Positions 7,634-16,299 of a stretch of DNA of 40,726 nucleotides are shown here, piece after piece. The notes under the pieces were generated by a model. The model ran no database searches. It was not told where the DNA came from and saw only the letters and a list, made by a program, of their open reading frames with translations. A program made the position numbers and the translations under genes. The DNA lies in assembly GCA_902775075.1 (NCBI GenBank), contig CACYKX010000006.1:1-40726 (forward strand), in the 5' to 3' direction. The DNA is from an uncultured Prevotellaceae bacterium. GTDB lineage: Bacteria; Bacteroidota; Bacteroidia; Bacteroidales; Bacteroidaceae. Position 1 is the stretch's first letter. Every line of letters starts with the position of its first letter.

Positions 7634-7740
7634 GGCACCGGGCTTGCCCGTGCCACATTTCTAACCGTTGGGGAAGCCTAATACCCCACACGAATAAATT
7701 CGGTGGGAGAGCTGACCAGATAAACAGCAAGCTGGGTCAG
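7634..7740. other. oriT-like cluster of three imperfect inverted repeats
   Basis: Three stems lie between the winged-helix gene and the relaxase. Stem 1: GGCAC-c-GGGC (7634-7643), loop TT, GCCC-GTGCC (7646-7654). Stem 2: CCCAC-a-CGAAT (7685-7695), loop AA, ATTCG-GTGGG (7698-7707). Stem 3: CTGACC (7712-7717) with GGTCAG (7735-7740). Stems 1 and 2 each carry one unpaired base at a matching place in the left arm. None is followed by a T run, so termination is less likely than a relaxase recognition and nick region. The exact nick site is not identified. Confidence 0.55.
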
Positions 7741-7802
7741 ATTCCTTGAAGGTTTAAGGACACGGGAAAGATTCGAAGATAGGGAAATAAAACATATAGG
7801 AT

Positions 7803-9263
7803 ATGAGTACGACATCAAAACAGGTGATGGATATAAAGACATCCAAGGGCATCGCCGAGAGCAGTAATGAGCAGCTGAGACGATGGACGGATAAAGGATG
7901 GGATCAGGCCCAGAAGGAGGGTAACTATGACCGCACACGCGAACATCTTAATTTCGAGGTTGGCCGTGGTGGAGTCATTACGCCTGTGGACAAGAGCCGG
8001 ACGCTGCCTGAGAGAATGGCAGAAAACCTTAGAGCACGTGGCATCGTTGACAGGAATGAGGGACTGAAGGAACCCAAGTACAGGACTGTCGTGAACTTCA
8101 TCTTCGGAGGGTCACGGGAACGGATGCGTGAGCTGGCCTTTGGCAGCCAGGAGGTGGACTTTACATCTGGAGCTGACAACTCTGCCATTCACCGTAAGCC
8201 CGAGATTGAACAGTGGGCAAAGGACATCTATGACTTTGTCAGTGAGAAATATGGTGAGGAAAACATCGTGTCCTTCATAGTCCATCTTGACGAGACCAAT
8301 CCACATGTTCACTGTGCAATCATGCCAATAGACGAGAACCAGAAGTTCGCATTCAAGAAGATGTTCTGTGGCAAGTCGAAGGTGGATTTCAAACGGAACA
8401 TCCTGGAACTCCATAATGAACTGGCAAAGGTGAACGAGAAGTGGGGGCTGAACAGAGGCTCCAGTATAGCGGCTACTGGCAACCGCCATCGCTCTACGGA
8501 GGAGTACCGCAGGTGGCTGACTCAGGAATGCGTTACCTTGGAAGAGGAGAGGGAGAACCACCAAAAGGCTCTCTCTGACCTCAATGTGGAGATTGCCATC
8601 GCCCAGAAAAAGCAGAAGAGCTTCACGACGATGGTTGAGAATCTGACCAAAGAGAAGGACTCTATTGAAAAGGAACTGAATGAACTCCGTTCACAGCTGA
8701 AGGACGGTGAGAATACCAGTGAGGAACTGGCATCGAAAATCAAGGATCTGGAATGGCAACTGTCTGGGACGGAAGAGAAACTGGCCGATAAGATTGCCAA
8801 GCTGAACGATACGGAAGAGAAGCTGGCAACTCTGAAGAAGGACTATCAGGAGATAGAGGTGAAAGCCGAGGAGCTGACAACCAAGGCTAATGATTCTGAG
8901 AAGTCATGGTCTGAGAATATGGCAGCAAATCTGCACACCGTCATGCTTGAACGTGTGGTCAATGAGTTTGTTCCAAGACTAAGGAACATGCAGCCTTCCG
9001 ACAAGGAACTGTTCGATGGCACACTCCTCAATGAGTTGGCAACTGACGGTAATAAGGTTGTGACTGTCGCTCTCCATCTGATGTGCGGATTCGTCGATGA
9101 AGCAACCACCTTTGCTGAGACACATGGCGGTGGCGGTGGTGGCGGCAGTGACCTGAAATGGGGAAGAGACCCGGAAGAGGATGACCGTGAATGGGCACGT
9201 CGCTGCCTGGCAATGGCAAGGAAGATGATGATGCCGGCATCTGGCAAGAAGAAAAAAATGTAG
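7803..9263 (+). CDS. MobV family relaxase (Mob/Pre type)
   Basis: A 486-residue relaxase that would nick at oriT and pilot the transferred strand. Residues 41-48 read NYDRTREH, the family's N-Y-D motif. Residues 161-170 read HLDETNPHVH, the metal-binding motif III with D163, E164, H168 and H170. From about residue 235 to 370 the protein is a long charged coiled coil. A run of seven glycines follows near residue 443, then a lysine-rich end. It lies 62 bp after the hairpin cluster. No separate mobC-type gene is recognised; the winged-helix protein upstream may take that part. Confidence 0.88.
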   Translation: MSTTSKQVMDIKTSKGIAESSNEQLRRWTDKGWDQAQKEGNYDRTREHLNFEVGRGGVITPVDKSRTLPERMAENLRARGIVDRNEGLKEPKYRTVVNFIFGGSRERMRELAFGSQEVDFTSGADNSAIHRKPEIEQWAKDIYDFVSEKYGEENIVSFIVHLDETNPHVHCAIMPIDENQKFAFKKMFCGKSKVDFKRNILELHNELAKVNEKWGLNRGSSIAATGNRHRSTEEYRRWLTQECVTLEEERENHQKALSDLNVEIAIAQKKQKSFTTMVENLTKEKDSIEKELNELRSQLKDGENTSEELASKIKDLEWQLSGTEEKLADKIAKLNDTEEKLATLKKDYQEIEVKAEELTTKANDSEKSWSENMAANLHTVMLERVVNEFVPRLRNMQPSDKELFDGTLLNELATDGNKVVTVALHLMCGFVDEATTFAETHGGGGGGGSDLKWGRDPEEDDREWARRCLAMARKMMMPASGKKKKM

Positions 9264-9309
9264 CGTCCATAGTTTTCAGTTTCAACAACAATTAAAATTG
9301 CAGGAAAAA

Positions 9310-10719
9310 ATGAAGAAATTTTATGTATTATCATTGTTCTGCCTCGCGATGATTCCATCTATGGCAGAAAACACAAGTCAGGTGAATGACACTGTTGACA
9401 AACAGATTCCTGTCAGTGAGTATCAGATGCTGATGCCACTACAGCCTACATATCACAAGAATGTTACAGAAGCAGCCAACTGGGGTAGTAATTGGTTTAT
9501 TGATGTAAAGGGCGGGGCTTCTGCGTTTCTTGGCTCTCCACTCGGTTGCGGCGATGTGTTCGATAGACTGAAGCCGACATTACTGGTCGGTCTCGGAAAA
9601 TGGTTCACTCCTGCAATCGGGGGCAGAGTTGTATTCCAAGGGCTGGAGTATAAGAACAGCGAATTTCATACTCACAAGTTCCAGAACGTCCATGCGGACT
9701 TCCTGTATAATGTGACAAGCGGATTCATGCAGGATGCCTATGGCATGTCCCGATGGGATGTGATACCGTATCTGGGATGTGGTCTCATCAGGAGTGAGGA
9801 ACCTGGCAGAAAATCTTTTTCCATGCACTACGGAGTCATGGGAAGATTCCATGTAAGTAAGCGACTCCATCTGACTGCAGAGCTGTCTGGAATGACAGCG
9901 TTCCGTAACTTCGACGGCATTGGAGAGTCCAATAAGTTTGGTGATAGCATGCTGGGATTATCCGTCGGTGCCTCCGTGACAATAGGCAAGGCAGGGTGGA
10001 AGAGAGTTATTGATGCAGCTCCCTACATCAGTCAGAACGAATGGCTGAGAGACTACGCCCTGGGACTGAGGAAGGAGAATCACGAACTCTCCCTTATGCA
10101 CAATACGGATCTTCGTACCATCGACGAGCTGAAGAAAATCCTGGGCATCGAGGGACTGCTGGAGAAGTATCACAACGTCTTTGACAGCTATTCCGGCCAG
10201 ACACAGGAGCGCAAGGCATATCCCAAGAATGACTATTCGGGCCTGAACTCTCTCCGGGCACGGATGAACAACAGGAAATGGGATGGCTCATCAGCTGTTG
10301 ACCAGGCAGGGTTCCTTACGGATTCTCTCGCATTCCCAGATTCGGAAGACTGGAATGAATATCTGATATCGATATCACAGGGGAAGGAGGCCATCGGTGC
10401 TCCTGTGTATTTCTTCTTCCATATAGGTACCTGCAACCTTACGGACAAGTCTCAGCTGGTAAACCTTGATGAGATAGCTCGTATCGCCAAGAAATATGAT
10501 TTGTATGTCTGTGTTGAAGGTGCTGCTGACAAGGCAACAGGAACTGTCGAGATTAACCGCGGCCTCAGTACTGACCGTGCCAAGTACATTGCCAAGGAAC
10601 TGTTGAAGCGTGATGTCGATAAAGACCATATCAAGGCTGTCAGCCTCGGTGGTATTCAGGAAAACACACCTGATGCAGCAAGCCGCAGGACAAGGATCCT
10701 GCTGTATTACAAGAAATAG
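9310..10719 (+). CDS. OmpA-family outer-membrane protein
   Basis: A 469-residue protein with a signal peptide (MKKFYVLSLFCLAMIPSMAE). A long beta-rich middle with repeated aromatic-ended strands suggests a barrel. The C-terminal domain of about 110 residues contains VEGAADKATGT, NRGLSTDRAKYIAKELL and ASRRTRIL, matching the OmpA peptidoglycan-binding fold. In frame, TTG 9298 is a weaker start than ATG 9310. The gene ends the mobilisation operon and is followed by a terminator. OmpA-type proteins also occur in conjugative clusters of this group, where they may anchor the machinery to the wall. Confidence 0.8.
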   Translation: MKKFYVLSLFCLAMIPSMAENTSQVNDTVDKQIPVSEYQMLMPLQPTYHKNVTEAANWGSNWFIDVKGGASAFLGSPLGCGDVFDRLKPTLLVGLGKWFTPAIGGRVVFQGLEYKNSEFHTHKFQNVHADFLYNVTSGFMQDAYGMSRWDVIPYLGCGLIRSEEPGRKSFSMHYGVMGRFHVSKRLHLTAELSGMTAFRNFDGIGESNKFGDSMLGLSVGASVTIGKAGWKRVIDAAPYISQNEWLRDYALGLRKENHELSLMHNTDLRTIDELKKILGIEGLLEKYHNVFDSYSGQTQERKAYPKNDYSGLNSLRARMNNRKWDGSSAVDQAGFLTDSLAFPDSEDWNEYLISISQGKEAIGAPVYFFFHIGTCNLTDKSQLVNLDEIARIAKKYDLYVCVEGAADKATGTVEINRGLSTDRAKYIAKELLKRDVDKDHIKAVSLGGIQENTPDAASRRTRILLYYKK

Positions 10720-10757
10720 TTTTATTCATACGATTAAATATTTAAATTAAACATTTT

Positions 10758-10788
10758 GATAGGCTGGCTCGTGACGGGTCGGCCTATC
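10758..10788 (+). terminator. Intrinsic terminator of the mobilisation operon
   Basis: Arms GATAGGC (10758-10764) and GCCTATC (10782-10788) enclose a G/C-rich loop, followed by TTTCTCTT on the plus strand. It lies 38 bp after the OmpA gene, between convergent genes. The minus-strand side has no T run, so it mainly serves the plus strand. Confidence 0.6.
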
Positions 10789-10807
10789 TTTCTCTTGTAA
10801 AACTTTA

Positions 10808-12769
10808 CTATAAATTCTCAGGGTTGGTTATATTAAGGATGTACTTCATGGGAATTCTATCCTTAATCATTACTTCGGCCTGATTCTGCCAGAACTCAGG
10901 GTCAAGTTCTGTAACAGGCCTTTGGGTCGCTTCGATGTTCACTTTCAGAAGATCTTCATACTGTGCCCCATGATGGTGCTCTTTTTGTGTAGCCTCCATG
11001 TCGGTGAACAACGTTTCCTCCAGTTCTGCAACTTCAGTGCTGATTCTTAATAATACCCAGTCTTTATCTTCATCCAGTTTTCGTTCTGCTATTTTGGGCA
11101 GATATCTGCAGTAACTGACACGGACATAGTCTTGTAAGTCAAAAGATGCATCAACATCTCTGGATTTACTCATATCACCAGTGCTTGGAATAACAATGCC
11201 TAAATCAAGACATTTCTTGTAGGATATAATACCTCCTTGCTTTATTATAGATGGCAGCTTATTCCTTTCAGTGAAATGATAGAAATACTTAATCCCCTTG
11301 CTTACAAGATAGTCATGAATGGCCTTCCTGTCATTCTTGAATCTTGTTTCGTAGTTAACCTCTCGCTCATTATATAGAATAAAGGGAATGTTTTCCGGCG
11401 AATAAGATGGGACTTCCTCGCTGGCACTCTGCATCCTGGAAGGAAGCAGACTTCGTACATCTTCCCAGTTTAGACAGTATTCTCCTTTGGTATATTTCAC
11501 ATAAAGACTATAGGCAAAATTGTCGCATCGCTCTTTTCCGATGTTATATGCTTCTTGTATATCTGCCTCATTAAATCCACATGTGGTGATTAATCTATTG
11601 AGTTTTTGCAGATACAAGGAGTTTTCTCCTACAAGCTTTTCTTCATGCGCCAGTTGGTGTAGGTCATACAGGTCTGCTAATAACATGTATGATATATCTG
11701 ATTCAGATAAACCGAGATCATGAAAGACAAAAGGATATTTCTCCAATAGGAAAACCCTTGTGCTGTAGAAATGTATTTTATCTTGTTTCCTGATGGGTAG
11801 CTTCTCATCAACATACAAGAAATCGTTCAGTTTACTTAAATCGTCCCAATAAACGATTCTTGATGCTAACAGATAACACAACTCAGCAATAGGTGCCAAT
11901 CGACGACTATCTATAGGAGTCTTTGACACAGAGACATTATCATAGTATATATTAACTATAGTCTCAATGGTAGAGGCACAACCATATATTCCTTCCGGAT
12001 TATGCCAATACAGGTTCGGTGAGGAAAAAATGTGGCGGAATATGTGAGTATAGAATACAAAAGCCACCTTATATTGACCATATTTCAGGTAACGATTGCC
12101 GATTTCCGCATCTATATAAGGATGCATAGAATGGATATACCGCAGCAGGAAATCCTGGCAGTCTTCTCTGTTCAGGTCTTTGCTGAAGAAGTTGTCTTTT
12201 GCATCTTTGAAGAACTCCTGTAATAGTTCCTTGTCATTTACGCAATGTTCGGTGCTGACGAAGTGGAGAGCACCCACACGCTTTTCCATGATACTTTGGA
12301 AATACTTTTTTATGGAGTCAACAATATAGCGCATCGGCCTTTGTTGCCTGAGTTCTTTCATATGCTCTTCCTCAAACAAGCTGATAACCTCTGTGAAATT
12401 ACGGTTTGAAGAATAGTTCTGCAGGAACTTGGCAAGTGCTGGTAAACGGTTTGTCAGACTATTGATGTTGCCAAGCTCTTCCGAGGTCATCAGAGCCGCC
12501 CATGCCGGAAACTCCCCGTTTTCATCCTTCTTTTCTGGGGAATTTCCAGATGCCTTATTTTTCCGTTCGTTATATTTACGCTTGATAAGCTTGATGTTCG
12601 TTCTTATTCCATAGGTTAGTTTGTCGGATTGCCTTAAAGACTGCTCATACTTTGTTAGAAGACTTTCAAGATCCGGGTCAGGAAGCCTTTCTTGATAGTC
12701 TCTGAATCCTGGCAGGGTAGCCAGAAGACTCTTTATCTCGTCATCTATTATGTCACTATGGGATAACAT
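10808..12769 (-). CDS. Large helical protein with C-terminal DarT-like (DUF4433) ADP-ribosyltransferase domain
   Basis: A 653-residue protein. Residues about 490-645 resemble DarT, which ADP-ribosylates thymidine in single-stranded DNA. FYHFTERNKLPSIIKQGGI with H498 corresponds to the H-x-T substrate motif, R537 in SKSRDVD to the NAD-binding Arg, and QAEVMIKDRIPMKYI carries E632 at the catalytic Glu position. LFTDMEAT matches the family's F-T-D-x-N-A region. The N-terminal 470 residues are helical, possibly TPR-like, and unrecognised. No DarG macrodomain antitoxin is nearby. It lies 3 bp after its upstream partner, so control may come from the partner or the N-terminal domain. This is homology by motif, not tested activity. 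Confidence 0.7.
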   Translation of the reverse strand: MLSHSDIIDDEIKSLLATLPGFRDYQERLPDPDLESLLTKYEQSLRQSDKLTYGIRTNIKLIKRKYNERKNKASGNSPEKKDENGEFPAWAALMTSEELGNINSLTNRLPALAKFLQNYSSNRNFTEVISLFEEEHMKELRQQRPMRYIVDSIKKYFQSIMEKRVGALHFVSTEHCVNDKELLQEFFKDAKDNFFSKDLNREDCQDFLLRYIHSMHPYIDAEIGNRYLKYGQYKVAFVFYTHIFRHIFSSPNLYWHNPEGIYGCASTIETIVNIYYDNVSVSKTPIDSRRLAPIAELCYLLASRIVYWDDLSKLNDFLYVDEKLPIRKQDKIHFYSTRVFLLEKYPFVFHDLGLSESDISYMLLADLYDLHQLAHEEKLVGENSLYLQKLNRLITTCGFNEADIQEAYNIGKERCDNFAYSLYVKYTKGEYCLNWEDVRSLLPSRMQSASEEVPSYSPENIPFILYNEREVNYETRFKNDRKAIHDYLVSKGIKYFYHFTERNKLPSIIKQGGIISYKKCLDLGIVIPSTGDMSKSRDVDASFDLQDYVRVSYCRYLPKIAERKLDEDKDWVLLRISTEVAELEETLFTDMEATQKEHHHGAQYEDLLKVNIEATQRPVTELDPEFWQNQAEVMIKDRIPMKYILNITNPENL

Positions 12770-12772
12770 AAC

Positions 12773-13348
12773 TTATGGTATAACGGAATAGTTTTCTTCC
12801 ATATAATCTCCGATAACAGGCTGAAAACACTCTTTTAGCGAACCTAAGTCATTGTTCGGCAGGGTAGGGCATTCTGTTCCTGATATCTTTTCAATAGCCT
12901 CCCTTGGAGACATACCTGCGATTATATATGAGATATATAACAACACACATATATCATTCAAATGTTCAAAGACATATATGAATTCTAGTTCATGCACTGA
13001 TTCCTCATTGATCTCTGCATTATAGGCGAGGCACTTATAAGTGTGGAAATTAACAGTGCCGACCATCTCGTCATTGGAAAAATTTCTCAACCATTCAATG
13101 AGTTCCGGATGTACCTCCTTGGACATCTCATCATAGTATTCCTCAATGTAATTTAGGGAAGATTCAGTACTGGGGAAATGAGGCAATTCGTTTCTGAGAA
13201 AAGCATCATAGACCCCTTTAACGCTAATAGCGCGGAACATGATGTTGGTAAGAAGCTTTCGGTGAACATATACCTTCCGTTCATTAGAGTTCTTCCAGCT
13301 TCTTATGTTATTAATAGCGTTATTATAATCTTCTCTAAAGTCAATCAT
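12773..13348 (-). CDS. Helical hypothetical protein coupled to the DarT-like gene
   Basis: A 191-residue acidic, mostly helical, soluble protein with no recognised family and no signal peptide. A hydrophobic stretch ICVLLYISYIIAG near residues 133-145 could be a buried helix. It is first in a two-gene operon and stops 3 bp before the DarT-like gene, so it is well placed to be a partner, inhibitor or sensor. Not macrodomain-like by sequence. Function unknown. Confidence 0.5.
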   Translation of the reverse strand: MIDFREDYNNAINNIRSWKNSNERKVYVHRKLLTNIMFRAISVKGVYDAFLRNELPHFPSTESSLNYIEEYYDEMSKEVHPELIEWLRNFSNDEMVGTVNFHTYKCLAYNAEINEESVHELEFIYVFEHLNDICVLLYISYIIAGMSPREAIEKISGTECPTLPNNDLGSLKECFQPVIGDYMEENYSVIP

Positions 13349-13365
13349 ACTAAATACTTAAAATG

Positions 13366-13373
13366 CAAAGATA
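13366..13373 (-). promoter_or_regulatory. -7 element (TATCTTTG) for the DarT-like operon
   Basis: The minus strand reads TATCTTTG, a perfect TAnnTTTG, 17 bp before ATG 13348. The leader would be very short. Confidence 0.6.
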
Positions 13374-13435
13374 AGACTATTTGTGAGAATTTTGACTCTT
13401 CTTTTTGTTAATTTATGCAAAGATGCAATTGTAAA

Positions 13436-13458
13436 CTCTAAATTGTTACAATTTAGAG
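13436..13458. promoter_or_regulatory. Perfect 11-bp-arm palindrome in the divergent control region
   Basis: Arms CTCTAAATTGT (13436-13446) and ACAATTTAGAG (13448-13458) are perfect inverted copies around one base. The site lies between the divergent -7 boxes at 13366-13373 and 13491-13498. A one-base spacer is too small for an RNA hairpin loop unless inner pairs open, so a dimeric repressor site is more likely. It could coordinate both operons. Confidence 0.6.
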
Positions 13459-13490
13459 CGTAGCTCGTCCTTTTTAAAAGAAATAATTGC

Positions 13491-13498
13491 TAAATTTG
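13491..13498 (+). promoter_or_regulatory. -7 element (TAAATTTG) for the three-gene plus-strand operon
   Basis: TAAATTTG matches TAnnTTTG and lies 34 bp before ATG 13533. The palindromic site ends 32 bp upstream, at or just above the -33 region. Confidence 0.6.
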
Positions 13499-13532
13499 CA
13501 TTAATTTAAAATAACTAAGAAATTCTGTGAAT

Positions 13533-14228
13533 ATGAATCCTATTATTGAAGAAATCGTAAGGAATGCCCATAAGTTATATGAAAGGCAAGATGTCGAGCC
13601 TATAACCAAGACAAATCCCTTCCTATATAATGTTTCGCATCTATGTATAACAAACAGGGAATTGATGGGGCAAATACCGGCTCAGGACGGTGGGTATTTG
13701 GCATTTGCATATATGCATATTCTGGACTTGACAGATGATCCAAGTGTTTTCCAGATTTATTCAACGATTAGTTTCTATTTTACAGAAAAGGCATTACAAT
13801 ATGGCTATGTAAATGATACGGGTTTTTCTCAGATTCATGTACAGACCTTAAATGATGCCTTAATTATTATGAATATAGGTGCAAGGTCTTTATGTAGAAC
13901 TTTCGCACAAGCACAGGGTATTGAGCCAAGCGACTATATCAATTTTGATAATTTATATTCCCTTCCTTCTTATGTGAAGCAGATTCTTTTGTGTGAATAC
14001 AGCTATTTTATAGAATTTGAAAAAGCTCTTGCAACGGTGGGGATAACACTGAATAGGGATCCACAAATGTATCAGCGTTTTAATATGCTGAAGAAGTTTG
14101 TCTCTACTGGATTTTTTGAGGAATTTGGAGCAGACAGTTCTCTTTATAACAAGGCGAAGGAATTACGCCGTCTTGTATATTCGTATGCGGCTTCAAAAAT
14201 TGAAAAAGGCGATATTATTTTCAGATAG
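13533..14228 (+). CDS. Hypothetical protein, first gene of the divergent cargo operon
   Basis: A 231-residue helical, soluble protein with no recognised domain. A GTG at 13527 is in frame, but ATG 13533 is taken as the start. Segments such as YLAFAYMHILDLTDD and QTLNDALIIMNIGAR suggest an all-helical fold. It is followed after 9 bp by the next gene and is divergent from the DarT-like operon across a shared control region. Its base composition is clearly A+T-richer than the transfer operon. Confidence 0.5.
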   Translation: MNPIIEEIVRNAHKLYERQDVEPITKTNPFLYNVSHLCITNRELMGQIPAQDGGYLAFAYMHILDLTDDPSVFQIYSTISFYFTEKALQYGYVNDTGFSQIHVQTLNDALIIMNIGARSLCRTFAQAQGIEPSDYINFDNLYSLPSYVKQILLCEYSYFIEFEKALATVGITLNRDPQMYQRFNMLKKFVSTGFFEEFGADSSLYNKAKELRRLVYSYAASKIEKGDIIFR

Positions 14229-14237
14229 GTTTCCGGC

Positions 14238-15254
14238 ATGAATATTCGAGAGTTTGATGATCCGTATTATGTGGAAAGCAATGATTATGATGATACCATA
14301 ATCAATGATGACCCTTTTGCCGATGCTTTTGGTACTCCTGATATGTACAGGCCAGACCCAACGAGAAGATATTCTGATGAGGAGCTGGATAAAATGTCTG
14401 TTAGAGAGCGTTATGATGAAAGACTTAAATGCTCGAAGGAAAAGAATGAACTTGGACAAAGAGATATTTTTACCTTCAATTTTAAGAAATTCGGAATCGC
14501 CGCATCACCAATAAGTTTATTCGCAATTTCTTATCTATACGGGAAAACAGGTGCAGAGGACGAATTCATGGCTTTGCTGAGAATGAATTCCCATCTCCTG
14601 TTCGATGTTGACGAGGATGCAAGGGAACTCTCCCAATTCTTTTTGTTAATTGGAATGAAATTCCCCGATCTTGACAATGCGGAACTGAATAGATTGGAGA
14701 AATTATATAATGACACAAGGTATTGCGGACTGGTCGACGAGTTGTTGTTTGATAAGGAACTTCTTCCCAGAAAAATAACAGGAATCACACGTGATGATTT
14801 GGAAAGAAGGAACGACTCATTCCCAGACAGATTGTTAGATGACGTTTTCCGGGCTTTTGTGCGGAACTCAAATCAGTATGATGATAACGAGGATACTGTC
14901 TGGCAGATTTATGATAAAAGAAACAACTGTATAATCAGTAAGCCGTATAAAGAGTTGGGTTCTGGCGAGATTATTGCAGATGGTACAATTGATTCTTTTA
15001 TCTTCTATAATCTGATAGAAGAGAAATATGGGAAAGACTATCTTGATTTCTTCGTGCAAAAGATTAAGGATCTAAAATATAAATCCTATGACATTGAACT
15101 GTCTAAGTTTAGAGGCCTTAAAGATATGTGGATTGATTTTGGTCATCTGATGGATTTTGCAAAAATGAAATCAAATGATGAGAATCGGCTTCTTGAAATA
15201 AAACGTTTGATAGCTCTGGCATTCTTACTAAAATGTAATTCAAAAACCAAGTAA
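14238..15254 (+). CDS. Hypothetical protein, second gene of the divergent cargo operon
   Basis: A 338-residue, strongly acidic protein. The first 60 residues are Asp/Tyr-rich and probably disordered; the rest is helical (FMALLRMNSHLLFDVDEDA, LSQFFLLIGMKFPDLDNA). No catalytic motif, signal peptide or membrane helix is recognised. Gaps of 9 bp upstream and 4 bp downstream place it firmly in a three-gene operon. The extreme acidity of the N-terminus could be DNA-mimic-like, but that is speculation. Confidence 0.5.
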   Translation: MNIREFDDPYYVESNDYDDTIINDDPFADAFGTPDMYRPDPTRRYSDEELDKMSVRERYDERLKCSKEKNELGQRDIFTFNFKKFGIAASPISLFAISYLYGKTGAEDEFMALLRMNSHLLFDVDEDARELSQFFLLIGMKFPDLDNAELNRLEKLYNDTRYCGLVDELLFDKELLPRKITGITRDDLERRNDSFPDRLLDDVFRAFVRNSNQYDDNEDTVWQIYDKRNNCIISKPYKELGSGEIIADGTIDSFIFYNLIEEKYGKDYLDFFVQKIKDLKYKSYDIELSKFRGLKDMWIDFGHLMDFAKMKSNDENRLLEIKRLIALAFLLKCNSKTK

Positions 15255-15258
15255 ATGT

Positions 15259-16212
15259 ATGAAATACGTTGTAATTAAGATTGAGCGTAAGGACTCGAGG
15301 AGTTTTGAAGTATATGCAAGACTTGAGGGTTATATACAGTCCCCCGATATTTTCTTGGTTCAGAAAGATGGTGAATTGCTGAAAGCTGCCCAACAAGCAA
15401 AGGCAACCGGTGAGAGTTGGGATGTACCCATGGATAAATTTACGACAAAGGACAGCAATCCCCAGTATCATGAAGAGCTTGTACCGATTGATATACAAAG
15501 CATCCTAAAGAATGCTCTGAAGATATCTACCAAGGCTCGCTTCAGTGATGTTAATAGCGCATTTGCCGATTTTTGCTCTGAAGAGCAACTCCTGGAAAAT
15601 GTAAAAGGCTATATAGAGGGAGATAATAAAGTCTATGAAGCAAGTATTGCAACAATGCTAAATGGCAGAGTTTATAAGAACCACCATATTAAGCCTTTGT
15701 ATGCAGAAGATGATGACGAAGCATTCAAGGTTGCTCTTTCTGTCCTACAGCAGAGGGAACGAAGGGATGTGCGTGAAGAGGACTTATTAGTGTGTGATAT
15801 AAAATGCCTCACCAAGGTTGACAACCCCAAACCCCTAAATACAAGCAGTATGAAAGAAATGATTTATGCAAACAAAAAATTGGCACTACAAAAACATGTA
15901 ATTTCTCCTTTATACAAGTTTACTCATAGAGAAGAGTACAAAATGTATCAAGAAGCTATGACTTTTGTAAATGGAACTATTACGGTGTCAACGGAAGAAT
16001 TGATAGTTCGCAAGACTGATGGTTCAGAGTTTCATACCTCTCTTAGGCATACGGAGTCAGACTTTATGACAGAAACATATGAGGGGGTTATGAATGGAAA
16101 CAAGTTTAGGTTCCTTACTTCTGGAGGAGTAGTTAAAACGCTTGGCAATAATATGGTTAGTTTTGCTAGTATATCGACATCCGGATGGGCTGTTCATTAT
16201 GATATAAAGTAG
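15259..16212 (+). CDS. Hypothetical protein, third gene of the divergent cargo operon
   Basis: A 317-residue protein, mixed alpha/beta, with no recognised family. It begins with a strand-rich segment (KYVVIKIERKDSRSFEVYAR) and ends with a strand-rich segment (FRFLTSGGVVKTLGNN, SFASISTSGWAVHYD). The middle is helical and charged. It starts 4 bp after the previous stop. The gene is followed by a strong bidirectional hairpin. Function unknown. Confidence 0.5.
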   Translation: MKYVVIKIERKDSRSFEVYARLEGYIQSPDIFLVQKDGELLKAAQQAKATGESWDVPMDKFTTKDSNPQYHEELVPIDIQSILKNALKISTKARFSDVNSAFADFCSEEQLLENVKGYIEGDNKVYEASIATMLNGRVYKNHHIKPLYAEDDDEAFKVALSVLQQRERRDVREEDLLVCDIKCLTKVDNPKPLNTSSMKEMIYANKKLALQKHVISPLYKFTHREEYKMYQEAMTFVNGTITVSTEELIVRKTDGSEFHTSLRHTESDFMTETYEGVMNGNKFRFLTSGGVVKTLGNNMVSFASISTSGWAVHYDIK

Positions 16213-16246
16213 TTTTTTATTAAAGTTTTCCATATAAGAGATCAAA

Positions 16247-16278
16247 AATGCCAGGTAATACTGTTATTATCTGGCATT
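16247..16278. terminator. Strong bidirectional terminator between convergent genes
   Basis: A 14-pair stem: AATGCCAG-G-TAATA (16247-16260), loop CTGT, TATTA-T-CTGGCATT (16265-16278), with a single G-U pair. The minus strand continues TTTTTGAT, a classic T run ending the MORN gene transcript. The plus strand continues CGTTTATA and is weaker. Confidence 0.75.
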
Positions 16279-16299
16279 CGTTTATATGATTATCTTCTC

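Noticed and set aside
7634..7654. Ordinary rho-independent terminator after the winged-helix gene
   Set aside because: The stem is G/C-rich, but no T run follows and two more stems lie close by next to a relaxase, so an oriT-like role fits better.
10808..12769. Canonical DarTG toxin-antitoxin pair
   Set aside because: Only a DarT-like domain is present. The neighbouring 191-residue protein has no macrodomain signature, so a standard DarG is not supported.
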